Shown here: one piece after another, positions 1-5,121 of the stretch
Numbering within the stretch: position 1 is the first letter of the stretch
Layout: every line of letters starts with the position of its first letter
Source: Sideroxydans sp.
GTDB lineage: Bacteria; Pseudomonadota; Gammaproteobacteria; Burkholderiales; Gallionellaceae
DNA length: 5,121 nucleotides
Direction of reading: 5' to 3'
Assembly: GCA_020057805.1 (NCBI GenBank)
Contig: JAGVFD010000169.1
Coordinates: forward strand, 1-5,121
The notes under the pieces: generated by a model
Databases searched by the model: none
Seen by the model: only the letters and a program-made list of their open reading frames with translations
What the model was told of the DNA's origin: nothing
Made by a program: the position numbers and the translations under genes

Positions 1-628
1 ACATTTTTTCGCTACCGCGTCGCATCGCCGAGTAAAAACGTCCCGACAATAATTTCGCCAAATAATTATTCAGCGCACCGACGGGGCGCGAGATGGACAT
101 GTCGTTATCGTTCAAAATCACCAACAAATTCGCATCCATCACACCTGCGTTATTCAATGCTTCAAAGGCCATGCCGCCTGTCATTGCACCATCACCAATG
201 ATGGCAACGGCACGCTCTTCCGAGCCGCGCAATTTTGCCGCTGCCGCCATGCCGAGGGCTGCGGAAATAGAGGTGCTGGAATGGCCTGTGCCGAAGGTGT
301 CGTAAGGGCTTTCTTCACGCTTTGGAAAGCCCGCAATGCCGCCCTGCATACGCAAGGTGCTCATCGCGGCACGGCGCCCCGTTAAAATTTTGTGCACGTA
401 AGTTTGATGCCCCACATCCCACACCAACTTATCTTCAGGCGTGTTGAAGATAGTGTGCAGCGCGATGGTTAGCTCGACCGTGCCCAGATTGGACGAAAGA
501 TGACCACCCGTTTTACTCACCGATTCCACCAGAAATTCGCGCAATTCCGCAGCCAGTTGCGGCAACTGCGCGCGCTCTAACTTGCGTAAATCTTCGGGGG
601 ATTGAACCGTGTCGAGTAGGGTGTACAT
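1..628 (-). CDS. dxs: 1-deoxy-D-xylulose-5-phosphate synthase, N-terminal 209 residues (runs off left edge)
   Basis: Cytoplasmic thiamine-diphosphate enzyme that condenses pyruvate with glyceraldehyde 3-phosphate to DXP, the first step of the MEP isoprenoid pathway. My translation from the ATG at 628 gives 209 residues in an uninterrupted frame to base 2; the family is usually about 620 residues, so about two thirds lies outside. Visible family marks are [17 protein letters not shown] (residues 38-54, with the conserved His43), [17 protein letters not shown] (70-86), [10 protein letters not shown] (113-122) and the ThDP/Mg motif starting GDG at 145-147, followed about 26 residues later by the metal-ligand Asn in LNDND (172-176). 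The start is fixed by coupling: the ispA stop TGA and this ATG share one base (TGATG), with an AAGAAAG ribosome-binding site just upstream inside ispA. Recognition is firm; only the C-terminal part cannot be checked. Confidence 0.97.
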   Translation of the reverse strand, partial: MYTLLDTVQSPEDLRKLERAQLPQLAAELREFLVESVSKTGGHLSSNLGTVELTIALHTIFNTPEDKLVWDVGHQTYVHKILTGRRAAMSTLRMQGGIAGFPKREESPYDTFGTGHSSTSISAALGMAAAAKLRGSEERAVAIIGDGAMTGGMAFEALNNAGVMDANLLVILNDNDMSISRPVGALNNYLAKLLSGRFYSAMRRGSEKM

Positions 629-1521
629 CAGAACTTTCTTAATACAATGAAGTCGGCTAGTTCGCGCAAACGTAATGCCTTGTCTCCGAACTCACTCAAA
701 GATTGCAAAGCCTCGCGGTGTAGCCGTTGCGCCATTTCTTTCGCCGCTGCCAAACCTAACAAACTCACATAAGTAGGCTTGTCGTTGTCTGCGTCTTTAC
801 CTGCGGTCTTGCCTAATGTGGCGGTATCGGCTTCGCAATCCAGCACGTCATCCACCACTTGAAAGGCCAAGCCGATGAGCTTTCCAAAGTGATCTAACTT
901 GTCGAGTTGTGCGTCATTCAATCCATTACCACAATGCGCGCCCAGCAAAATTGCCACCCGAATCAGCGCACCTGTTTTGTGGATGTGCATGTTCTCCAGC
1001 TCGGGCAGCGTCAATTGTTTGCCCACACTCGTGAGGTCGATAGCCTGCCCACCCGCCATGCCGCGCGAACCCGAAGCCATCGCCAGCAACTTCACCATCT
1101 TCAGTTGCTGGCTAGGGTCGTCACTCAAACGTGGTTCGGATAAAAATTGGAAAGCCAAACTTTGCAACGCATCCCCCACCAACAGCGCGGTGGCTTCGTC
1201 ATATTCCACATGACACGTTGGCTTGCCGCGACGCAACACATCGTCGTCCATACACGGCATGTCGTCATGCACCAAAGAATAGGCGTGAATCAATTCGACC
1301 GCTGCGGCGGCATAGTGAACACGCGCGATGTCCGCTCCCGCCAACTCACCCGCCGCCAATGCCAACAAAGGGCGTACGCGCTTGCCGCCATCCAACACGC
1401 TGTAGCGCATGGCCGCGTGCAAACGTTGCGGCGACACCTCTGCCGAGGGCAGCAAGATGCGCAATACGTCTTCAAATTGAGTTTGCTGGTGAGCGACCCA
1501 GCTAGAGAAATGATTAGGCAT
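628..1521 (-). CDS. ispA: Farnesyl diphosphate synthase (short-chain polyprenyl synthase)
   Basis: Adds DMAPP and two IPP units to give farnesyl diphosphate, precursor of quinone side chains and undecaprenyl carrier lipid. The protein is 297 residues from the ATG at 1521, normal for bacterial IspA. Numbered from that ATG: GGKRVRP at 45-51 (diphosphate binding), first Asp-rich motif DDMPCMD with D86, D87 and D92, GQAIDL at 158-163, KTG at 182-184, second Asp-rich motif DDVLD at 224-228, and [10 protein letters not shown] at 242-251. The four-residue DDxxxxD spacing and Tyr81 five residues before it fit the eubacterial (type II) FPP-synthase pattern, so C15 product length is inferred; a geranylgeranyl product is not formally excluded. 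An in-frame GTG at 1527 is an alternative start. With the ATG, the gene overlaps xseB by 8 bp; its stop shares a base with the dxs start. No key residue is missing. Confidence 0.95.
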   Translation of the reverse strand: MPNHFSSWVAHQQTQFEDVLRILLPSAEVSPQRLHAAMRYSVLDGGKRVRPLLALAAGELAGADIARVHYAAAAVELIHAYSLVHDDMPCMDDDVLRRGKPTCHVEYDEATALLVGDALQSLAFQFLSEPRLSDDPSQQLKMVKLLAMASGSRGMAGGQAIDLTSVGKQLTLPELENMHIHKTGALIRVAILLGAHCGNGLNDAQLDKLDHFGKLIGLAFQVVDDVLDCEADTATLGKTAGKDADNDKPTYVSLLGLAAAKEMAQRLHREALQSLSEFGDKALRLRELADFIVLRKF

Positions 1522-1747
1522 CGCCACCTGCCGAAAAATCTTTCAGCGCGCCGTCTTCCAACACGCGCACTTGCTGCTGCGCATCGTCCAGTTTGCCACG
1601 GCAGAAGGACAGCAACTCTGCGCCACGTTTATAGGCAGTGAGGGAATCTTCCAGCGACAATTTTCCCGCTTCCATATCGGCGACGAGCTGATCCAACTCG
1701 GTCATCGCGGATTCAAAACTCACTGTTTTTGCTGCTTTACCGGCCAT
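1514..1747 (-). CDS. xseB: Exodeoxyribonuclease VII small subunit
   Basis: Small subunit of the XseA/XseB nuclease that degrades single-stranded DNA to short oligonucleotides in mismatch repair and DNA damage processing. The protein is 77 residues (E. coli XseB is 80). It matches the family core: SFESAMTELDQLVADMEAGKLSLEDSL at residues 10-36 and the second helix AYKRGAELLSFCRGKLDDAQQQV at 38-60, a helical hairpin, followed by the typical RVLEDG at 61-66. The frame stays open upstream to 1903, but the ATG at 1747 is chosen because family similarity begins there and an AGGG sits 8 bases upstream; the extra 52 residues are not XseB-like and would cover the promoter region. It is first gene of the xseB-ispA-dxs operon. 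xseA is not in the window, which is normal. Confidence 0.95.
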   Translation of the reverse strand: MAGKAAKTVSFESAMTELDQLVADMEAGKLSLEDSLTAYKRGAELLSFCRGKLDDAQQQVRVLEDGALKDFSAGGDA

Positions 1748-1776
1748 GGAAATTGCCCTGCTTGCGAAAGGCTGCC

Positions 1777-1806
1777 ATTTTACCCAAGCCCTCCTGCTTG
1801 AGCCAA
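1777..1806 (-). promoter_or_regulatory. Candidate sigma-70 promoter for the xseB-ispA-dxs operon
   Basis: Reading the minus strand, -35 TTGGCT (1806-1801, 4/6 to consensus) and -10 TAAAAT (1782-1777, 5/6) are separated by 18 bases. Transcription would start near 1770, giving a leader of about 23 bases before the xseB ATG at 1747. It is the best promoter-like pair in the divergent region. This is a match by eye, not an experimental start site. Confidence 0.5.
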
Positions 1807-1812
1807 TTATTG

Positions 1813-1841
1813 TTGCCCCACCTTGTGAATTCGGGGACAAT
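1813..1841 (+). promoter_or_regulatory. Candidate sigma-70 promoter for the Rieske oxygenase gene
   Basis: -35 TTGCCC (1813-1818, 4/6) and -10 GACAAT (1836-1841, 4/6) have ideal 17-base spacing. Transcription would start near 1848, about 34 bases before the ATG at 1882. Its -35 lies only 6 bases from the -35 of the opposing xseB promoter, so the two could compete for polymerase. The match is weak. Confidence 0.3.
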
Positions 1842-1866
1842 CCCTGCCCCTTAAAACCGTATTCAC

Positions 1867-1872
1867 AGAGGA
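1867..1872 (+). promoter_or_regulatory. Ribosome-binding site that decides the Rieske gene start
   Basis: AGAGGA is 9 bases upstream of the ATG at 1882 and only 3 upstream of the alternative in-frame GTG at 1876. Normal spacing (5-10 bases) therefore supports the ATG. Confidence 0.7.
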
Positions 1873-1881
1873 ATCGTGGGT

Positions 1882-2979
1882 ATGTCCGAAATCGCAACAA
1901 CACAGCAATTCAATCCCGTCATCGCGCAACCGCCGATGAGCTGGTACTTCGACCCCAACGTGTTGGAGGCGGAACGCCGCGCACTGTTTGCCACTGGCCC
2001 CAATTACGTCGGGCATGAATTGATGGTGCCCAACTTGGGGGACTATCACGTGCTAGATGGCCATGCGCAGATGTTGGTGCGCAATACGAACGGCGTTGAG
2101 TTGCTATCGAACATCTGCCGCCACCGCCAAGCCACCATGCTGGAAGGTCGCGGCAATGCACAACACATCGTGTGTCCGCTCCATCGCTGGACTTATAAGA
2201 ACGATGGCGAACTAATGGGCGCACCGCATTTTCCGCAGAATCCTTGCCTGCATCTAAATAAATCACCGTTGCAAAACTGGAATGGCTTGTTGTTCTCTGG
2301 TCAGCACGACATCGCTAAAGATTTGGCTAAAGTGGGCGTGATGAAAGATTTGGATTTCTCCGGTTACATGCTGGATCGCGTTGAAGTTGATGAATACGCC
2401 TTTAACTGGAAGACCTTCATCGAAGTGTATCTAGAGGATTACCACGTTGTACCCTTCCATCCTGGCTTGGGCAACTTCGTCAATTGCGACGACCTCAAGT
2501 GGGAATTCGGCGAGCAATACAGTGTGCAGACGGTTGGCATCAATAATGCGCTGCGCAAAATCGGCAGCGCGGTGTATGGCAAATGGCAAGAACAAGTGTT
2601 GCGCTTACACGGCGGCAAGTTGCCCAAGTACGGCGCAATTTGGCTCACCTACTATCCCAACATCATGGTCGAGTGGTATCCGCACACACTCGTCATCAGC
2701 ACTATCATTCCGCGCGGTCCAGAATCGTGCACCAACATCGTGGAGTTTTACTACCCCGAAGAAATTGCCCTATTCGAGCGCGACTATGTGGAAGCCGAAC
2801 AAAAGGCGTATCACGAGACGGCGGTGGAAGACGACATCATCTGCCTCAAGATGCATCAAGGTCGCAAAGCCCTTTACCAGCGTGGCATTGAAGAAGCGGG
2901 GCCGTACCAGTCACCCACCGAAGATGGCATGCTGCACTTCCATGAGTATCTGAAGCGCAATCTTGCGCCGCATCTCTAA
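1882..2979 (+). CDS. Rieske non-heme iron oxygenase, ring-hydroxylating alpha-subunit type
   Basis: A predicted cytoplasmic oxygenase of 365 residues with both iron sites. The N-terminal Rieske [2Fe-2S] domain has C79-x-H81 and C98-x2-H101, separated by 16 residues. The C-terminal catalytic domain carries the 2-His-1-carboxylate motif: H188 and H193 in LEDYHVVPFH, and D317 in the VEDDIICLKMHQG stretch. Glu185, three residues before H188, sits where naphthalene dioxygenase has its bridging Asp; Glu here is seen in carnitine, choline and glycine-betaine oxygenases, hinting at an aliphatic or amine substrate rather than an arene. The substrate is unknown. No reductase, ferredoxin or beta subunit is nearby, so electrons must come from elsewhere. 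AGAGGA at 1867-1872 is 9 bases before the ATG at 1882, favouring it over the in-frame GTG at 1876, which is only 3 bases away. It diverges from xseB. Confidence 0.92.
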   Translation: MSEIATTQQFNPVIAQPPMSWYFDPNVLEAERRALFATGPNYVGHELMVPNLGDYHVLDGHAQMLVRNTNGVELLSNICRHRQATMLEGRGNAQHIVCPLHRWTYKNDGELMGAPHFPQNPCLHLNKSPLQNWNGLLFSGQHDIAKDLAKVGVMKDLDFSGYMLDRVEVDEYAFNWKTFIEVYLEDYHVVPFHPGLGNFVNCDDLKWEFGEQYSVQTVGINNALRKIGSAVYGKWQEQVLRLHGGKLPKYGAIWLTYYPNIMVEWYPHTLVISTIIPRGPESCTNIVEFYYPEEIALFERDYVEAEQKAYHETAVEDDIICLKMHQGRKALYQRGIEEAGPYQSPTEDGMLHFHEYLKRNLAPHL

Positions 2980-3098
2980 CCGTCATTCCGGCGTAGGCAG
3001 GAATCCAGCGTTTCTATCAAAAATGCCATTAAGGTTTTGCCCTCGCTTCGCGAGGAATCTATTTAACAACTGGATTCCGGCCTACGCCGGAATGACGG
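2980..3098. repeat. REPIN/MITE-like element with 29-bp inverted ends
   Basis: The left arm (2980-3008) and the right arm (3070-3098) are inverted copies matching at 28 of 29 bases; the single difference is A2999 on the left. Between them is a 61-bp centre holding a small hairpin, CCTCGC/GCGAGG with loop TTC (3041-3055). Each arm is itself a hairpin: ATTCCGGC-CTAC-GCCGGAAT at 3074-3093 is perfect (8-bp stem), and the left equivalent at 2985-3004 has one mismatch. Two REP-like palindromes in inverted orientation with a spacer is the layout of REPINs mobilised by RAYT (Y1-type) transposases; a MITE with long terminal inverted repeats is the alternative. CTA flanks both sides (2976-2978 and 3100-3102), a possible 2-3 bp target duplication but chance-level on its own. 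No transposase is in the window. Confidence 0.85.
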
Positions 3099-3104
3099 AC
3101 TAGC

Positions 3105-3959
3105 ATGGGCGCACTCTGGATGTTAGTCGCAGGATTGCTCTTCGCCTGCATGGGATCACTGGTCAAACTCGGTGGGGCAGATTTCAGCAGTAGCGAACTG
3201 GTGTTCTATCGCTCGTTGTTCGGCCTGTTCATCGTGTATGCGATGCTGCATCGCGCAAAACTCTCATTCACCACAGCGCATTGGCGCGGTCATATTTGGC
3301 GCGGCGTATCGGGCACGATTGCCATGTTGCTGTTCTTCTATTGCATCAGCGTATTGCCGCTGGCAACCGCCATCACCCTCAACTACACCTCATCGTTATT
3401 TCTCTCCGTGTTCACCGTGTTGGTGTTGAAAGACAAATTCCACGCGCCCTTAACTAGCGCATTGCTAGTGGGCTTTGCAGGCATCGTCTTGTTACTGCAC
3501 CCCACGCTAGAACACGACCAACTGTTCCCCGGATTGCTCGGCCTTATCTCGGGCGTACTGGCTGGCATCGCCTTACTCAACGTGCGCCAACTCGGCATCA
3601 TGGGCGAATCGGGCATCCGCGTCGTGTTCTATTTCAACTTAAGCGCCACCCTCATCAGCGGATTGTGGATGCTCACCGACACATTGCATCCGCTCGCGCT
3701 CACCAGCCTCCCCCTGCTCATCGCTATCGGTGCCTCCGCCACCTTCGCCCAGCTCGCCATGACGCGCGCTTATCGCACCGGACAAACCCTAGTCGTCGGC
3801 AGTTTGGCCTACAGCACCGTGGTATTTTCTGCACTATTCGGACTACTCTTCTGGCACGAGGAATTAAGCGTCAGCGCATGGCTCGGCATCGCTCTCATCA
3901 TCGCCAGCGGCATGTTAAGCTTGCGCCTAGCACCCACCGAAAAAGAGGCCACAAAATGA
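3105..3959 (+). CDS. EamA/DMT-superfamily inner-membrane transporter
   Basis: A predicted ten-helix permease of 284 residues, the usual DMT length. It consists of two EamA-type halves (about residues 3-131 and 142-273). Hydrophobic stretches lie near 4-20, 33-49, 66-84, 88-107, 116-132, 142-160, 170-188, 202-220, 229-249 and 257-274. Typical marks include the early GALWMLVAGLLFACMGSLVK, ELVFYRSLFG (31-40), and the end-of-half pattern ...GLLFWHEELS...GIALIIASG (246-269). Family members export amino acids, metabolites or drugs, but the substrate cannot be read here. The start ATG lies only 6 bases after the REPIN-like repeat, with a weak GGA (3097-3099) as ribosome-binding site. An in-frame TGA at 3093-3095 inside the repeat blocks any longer N-terminus; M6 (3120) is a possible internal start. 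The last codons overlap the next gene as ATGA. Confidence 0.92.
   Translation: MGALWMLVAGLLFACMGSLVKLGGADFSSSELVFYRSLFGLFIVYAMLHRAKLSFTTAHWRGHIWRGVSGTIAMLLFFYCISVLPLATAITLNYTSSLFLSVFTVLVLKDKFHAPLTSALLVGFAGIVLLLHPTLEHDQLFPGLLGLISGVLAGIALLNVRQLGIMGESGIRVVFYFNLSATLISGLWMLTDTLHPLALTSLPLLIAIGASATFAQLAMTRAYRTGQTLVVGSLAYSTVVFSALFGLLFWHEELSVSAWLGIALIIASGMLSLRLAPTEKEATK
3942..3948 (+). promoter_or_regulatory. Ribosome-binding site of the SpoIIAA-like gene
   Basis: AAAGAGG inside the end of the transporter gene is 7 bases before the ATG at 3956. This is a much better site than the one in front of the transporter itself, and it fixes the start of the short gene at the ATGA overlap. Confidence 0.75.
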
Positions 3960-4303
3960 TTACCCTCCAAGAAGAAAATAAACTCGTGAACATCGCTGTC
4001 ATGGGCGAATTTACCCTCGCCGATTTCAAACAATTTGAAACCCACGCGCTCACCAAACTGCAAAACGGCGACAAAACCAACCTGATATTCGACCTGCGCG
4101 GCATGATCGACTACACCACGGATGTTGCATGGGAAGAAATCAAATTCTTCAGCCGCCAACACAACCACGACTTCAACAAAATCGCGGTCGTCACCGACGA
4201 CCAATGGCTCACCTGGCAAGCATGGCTATCACGTCTTTTTGTGGATGCAGATATTAGGGTGTTTGGGGAATATGGTGAAGCGCAGGGTTGGGTGCAGGCC
4301 TGA
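3956..4303 (+). CDS. SpoIIAA-like (STAS-type, DUF3478-family) protein
   Basis: A soluble protein of 115 residues resembling the SpoIIAA-like family (Pfam PF11964). The pattern is an initial beta strand pair (NKLVNIAVMGEFT, 8-20), helix (LADFKQFETHALTKL, 21-35), strand (KTNLIFDLRGM, 40-50), acidic helix ending in DVAWEEIKFFSRQHNHDFNKIAVVTDDQWLTWQAW (56-90), then FVDADIRVFGEYGEAQGWV (95-113). The W-EE-IKFF and KIAVV-D--W segments are the most diagnostic. The fold is that of anti-sigma-factor antagonists and of SLC26 STAS tails; this subfamily has no established biochemical role and no obvious SpoIIAA-type phosphorylatable Ser in the expected place can be confirmed. The start is set by a good ribosome-binding site and the 4-base ATGA overlap with the transporter, so the two are co-translated. 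The frame is open further upstream, but that part only mirrors the transporter gene. Confidence 0.85.
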   Translation: MITLQEENKLVNIAVMGEFTLADFKQFETHALTKLQNGDKTNLIFDLRGMIDYTTDVAWEEIKFFSRQHNHDFNKIAVVTDDQWLTWQAWLSRLFVDADIRVFGEYGEAQGWVQA

Positions 4304-4416
4304 CTCACAAAAAAGAGTGTTCAGTGGCACATTTATCCGTCTAATTAGCTCAAGCAGCTTGCGACTTTCACGCTTATAGAAAGTAACACCCAATAAATAG
4401 CGCTAGGCAAACTCAC

Positions 4417-4842
4417 TTACTGCCAAGAAGCAGGCAAATATTTAGTGTCGAGGGTGCCACCAGTTGTTGCTTGTGATGTTGTAAATAAGCCTGTAGTCAC
4501 ATTAAAAGTCATAACTACCGTTTTACCTGCGATGTTTGCATTGGTAGTGGCGTTCAATGTCGCCGTTGCAGTACATACACCAGCAGCTACAGCAGGAAGC
4601 GCCAGATCAGAAAACTTGCCTGCTACTGCAGCGGGCACACCACAATTGACGACTGCTGGATCTTGGGCCATTGATTCAGAAATCCTTGATTGAATACCGC
4701 CCAACATAATAATCGGCTCAGAAGCTTGTGCTTTAGCGGTGTAGTCAGAATACGCAGGGATAGCAACTGCTGCCAAGATACCGATAATCGCAACAACAAT
4801 CATCAACTCAATTAATGTAAAACCTTGTTGGATTTTTTTCAT
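4417..4842 (-). CDS. pilA: Type IV pilin (PilA-like major pilin subunit)
   Basis: Pilus subunit: made as a prepilin in the inner membrane, cleaved and N-methylated by PilD, and assembled into type IV pili used for twitching, adhesion and DNA uptake. The protein is 141 residues. It has the short leader MKKIQQG, cleavage before F8, then the class III signal [27 protein letters not shown] with Glu12 (mature E5) and a hydrophobic alpha-1 helix. The globular part is short, Ala/Thr-rich and has only two cysteines, C67 and C90, in mid-domain rather than a C-terminal disulfide loop; it ends KYLPASWQ. The ATG at 4842 is chosen because a GGAAGGG site is 7 bases upstream; an in-frame TTG at 4848 is less likely. 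It stands alone, with its own sigma-54-type promoter. Whether it is the major or a minor pilin is inferred. Confidence 0.93.
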   Translation of the reverse strand: MKKIQQGFTLIELMIVVAIIGILAAVAIPAYSDYTAKAQASEPIIMLGGIQSRISESMAQDPAVVNCGVPAAVAGKFSDLALPAVAAGVCTATATLNATTNANIAGKTVVMTFNVTTGLFTTSQATTGGTLDTKYLPASWQ

Positions 4843-4849
4843 GATCAAG

Positions 4850-4856
4850 CCCTTCC
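4850..4856 (-). promoter_or_regulatory. Strong ribosome-binding site of the pilin gene
   Basis: GGAAGGG on the minus strand lies 7 bases before the ATG at 4842, with a second AGGGG just upstream (4859-4855). Strong initiation suits an abundant structural protein and argues against the TTG at 4848, which is only 1 base from the site. Confidence 0.75.
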
Positions 4857-4915
4857 CCTTAAAGTTATTAACAACGCCCCAGTGCGGATCGCATTACGGA
4901 TGCCTGCTCGGTTTA

Positions 4916-4931
4916 AGCAGCTAACATGCCA
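4916..4931 (-). promoter_or_regulatory. Sigma-54 (-24/-12) promoter of the pilin gene
   Basis: Minus-strand sequence TGGCATGTTAGCTGCT matches the RpoN consensus TGGCACGrNNNTTGCW at all but three positions (C6 is T, r8 is T, and the first T of TTGC is C). The invariant GG and GC are exactly 10 bases apart. The start site would be near 4905, giving a leader of about 62 bases. pilA of Pseudomonas and several relatives is transcribed by RpoN with the PilS/PilR two-component system, so position and family agree. No PilR gene is in the window. Confidence 0.75.
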
Positions 4932-4973
4932 GCGCCTACTGTATCGCAAATGATCTGGGGGGAGCAGAGATTC

Positions 4974-5002
4974 ACCAAAGGGGGTACGCGCCCCAAAGTG
5001 GT
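4974..5002. promoter_or_regulatory. Imperfect palindrome upstream of the pilin promoter, possible activator site
   Basis: ACCA (4974-4977) and GGGGG (4980-4984) are mirrored by CCCC (4991-4994) and TGGT (4999-5002) around a TACGCG centre. It lies at about -69 to -97 from the predicted sigma-54 start, the usual distance for a bacterial enhancer-binding protein such as PilR. It is followed by an AT-rich near-palindrome (5002-5012). The function is inferred from position only. Confidence 0.35.
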
Positions 5003-5087
5003 AAAAATTTTATCGGTCGGCTCATTAAGTTAGCCTCGTATTTGCTACACAACCCATCAGATATTCTTAAGCCACATTAATACTCAT

Positions 5088-5115
5088 AAAAAAGCCCGCT
5101 ATTTCTAGCGGGCTT
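5088..5115 (-). terminator. Rho-independent terminator of a minus-strand gene beyond the right edge
   Basis: A perfect 10-bp stem (5092-5101 with 5106-5115; core GCCCGC/GCGGGC) closes a 4-base loop. On the minus strand it runs into six T residues (5093-5088). No gene in the window ends into it from the left, and the T-tract faces left, so it should stop transcription of a minus-strand gene whose end lies just right of 5121. It also separates that gene from the pilin, which explains why the pilin needs its own promoter. Confidence 0.88.
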
Positions 5116-5121
5116 CTTGCA

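Noticed and set aside
1147..1641. Long plus-strand open frame of 164 codons opposite ispA/xseB
   Set aside because: It is antisense to a well-supported ispA with all motifs, its Arg/His-rich translation resembles no protein, and it has no ribosome-binding site.
1748..1903. Possible 52-residue N-terminal extension of xseB in the same open frame
   Set aside because: The extension has no XseB similarity, would make the protein far longer than the family (about 80 residues), overlaps the start of the opposite Rieske gene, and a good ATG with AGGG spacing exists at 1747.
2447..2953. Plus-strand open frame of 168 codons inside the Rieske gene
   Set aside because: It is an out-of-frame shadow of the Rieske coding sequence, with composition typical of a shifted frame; the Rieske frame has complete metal-ligand motifs.
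3041..3055. CCTCGC/GCGAGG hairpin as terminator of the Rieske gene
   Set aside because: The stem is only 6 bp and is followed by AATCTATTT rather than a T-run, so it is better seen as internal structure of the repeat element.
3665..3955. Upstream extension of the SpoIIAA-like frame to 3665
   Set aside because: That stretch is the +2 shadow of the transporter gene (Arg/His-rich) and lacks family similarity; the ATG at 3956 has a good ribosome-binding site and an ATGA overlap.
3809..4219. Minus-strand open frame of 136 codons opposite the transporter/STAS junction
   Set aside because: It spans two well-supported genes on the other strand, has no promoter or ribosome-binding site, and its sequence is a complement artefact.
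4445..4693. Plus-strand open frame opposite the pilin
   Set aside because: It lies entirely antisense to an unmistakable type IV pilin, and its Val/Ala-rich sequence mirrors the pilin's Ala/Thr codons.
4864..4903. Riboswitch or structured leader in the pilin 5' region
   Set aside because: Only tiny hairpins are visible (GTTA-T-TAAC at 4864-4872 and GCAT/ATGC at 4891-4903); no known riboswitch core or conserved pairing was recognised.
1..5121. CRISPR array, tRNA, rRNA, attachment site or origin
   Set aside because: No regularly spaced direct repeats, no tRNA cloverleaf or T-loop pattern, and no rRNA-like or integrase-linked direct repeat was found on either strand by eye.

Overview
The window looks like ordinary chromosome of a Gram-negative proteobacterium, most likely a betaproteobacterium. 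Base composition is near 50% GC. The evidence is a tightly packed xseB-ispA-dxs isoprenoid operon with a Rieske oxygenase gene diverging from it, an N-methyl-Phe type IV pilin behind a sigma-54-type promoter, and a SpoIIAA-like (DUF3478-type) protein. Assignment below class is not possible from the sequence alone. I see no prophage, CRISPR array, tRNA, rRNA or transposase gene.

Layout. (1) Positions 1-1747, minus strand: xseB (exonuclease VII small subunit), ispA (farnesyl diphosphate synthase) and the first 209 codons of dxs (DXP synthase), which runs off the left edge. Adjacent genes overlap by 8 bp and 1 bp, so this is a translationally coupled operon. (2) Positions 1748-1881: a short divergent promoter region with one candidate sigma-70 promoter in each direction. 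(3) Positions 1882-2979, plus strand: a 365-residue Rieske non-heme iron oxygenase alpha-subunit-type protein. (4) Positions 2980-3098: a REPIN/MITE-like element with 29-bp inverted ends (28/29 matching), lying exactly between the stop codon of the Rieske gene and the start of the next gene. (5) Positions 3105-4303, plus strand: a ten-helix EamA/DMT-family transporter overlapping by ATGA with a 115-residue SpoIIAA-like STAS-type protein. (6) Positions 4304-4416: a short convergent intergenic stretch with no convincing terminator. (7) Positions 4417-4842, minus strand: a type IV major-pilin-like gene with a strong Shine-Dalgarno sequence, a -24/-12 promoter and a possible upstream activator palindrome. 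(8) Positions 5088-5115: an intrinsic terminator for a minus-strand gene beyond the right edge.

How the genes work together. Dxs makes DXP at the entry to the MEP pathway, and IspA condenses the resulting IPP and DMAPP to farnesyl diphosphate for quinones and undecaprenyl carriers; xseB is a customary passenger in this operon. The Rieske protein, the transporter with its STAS partner, and the pilin are separate units. No single new multi-gene system is evident. The points most worth a second look are the REPIN-like element that forms the 5' region of the transporter gene, the transporter/STAS coupled pair, and the sigma-54 control region of the pilin.
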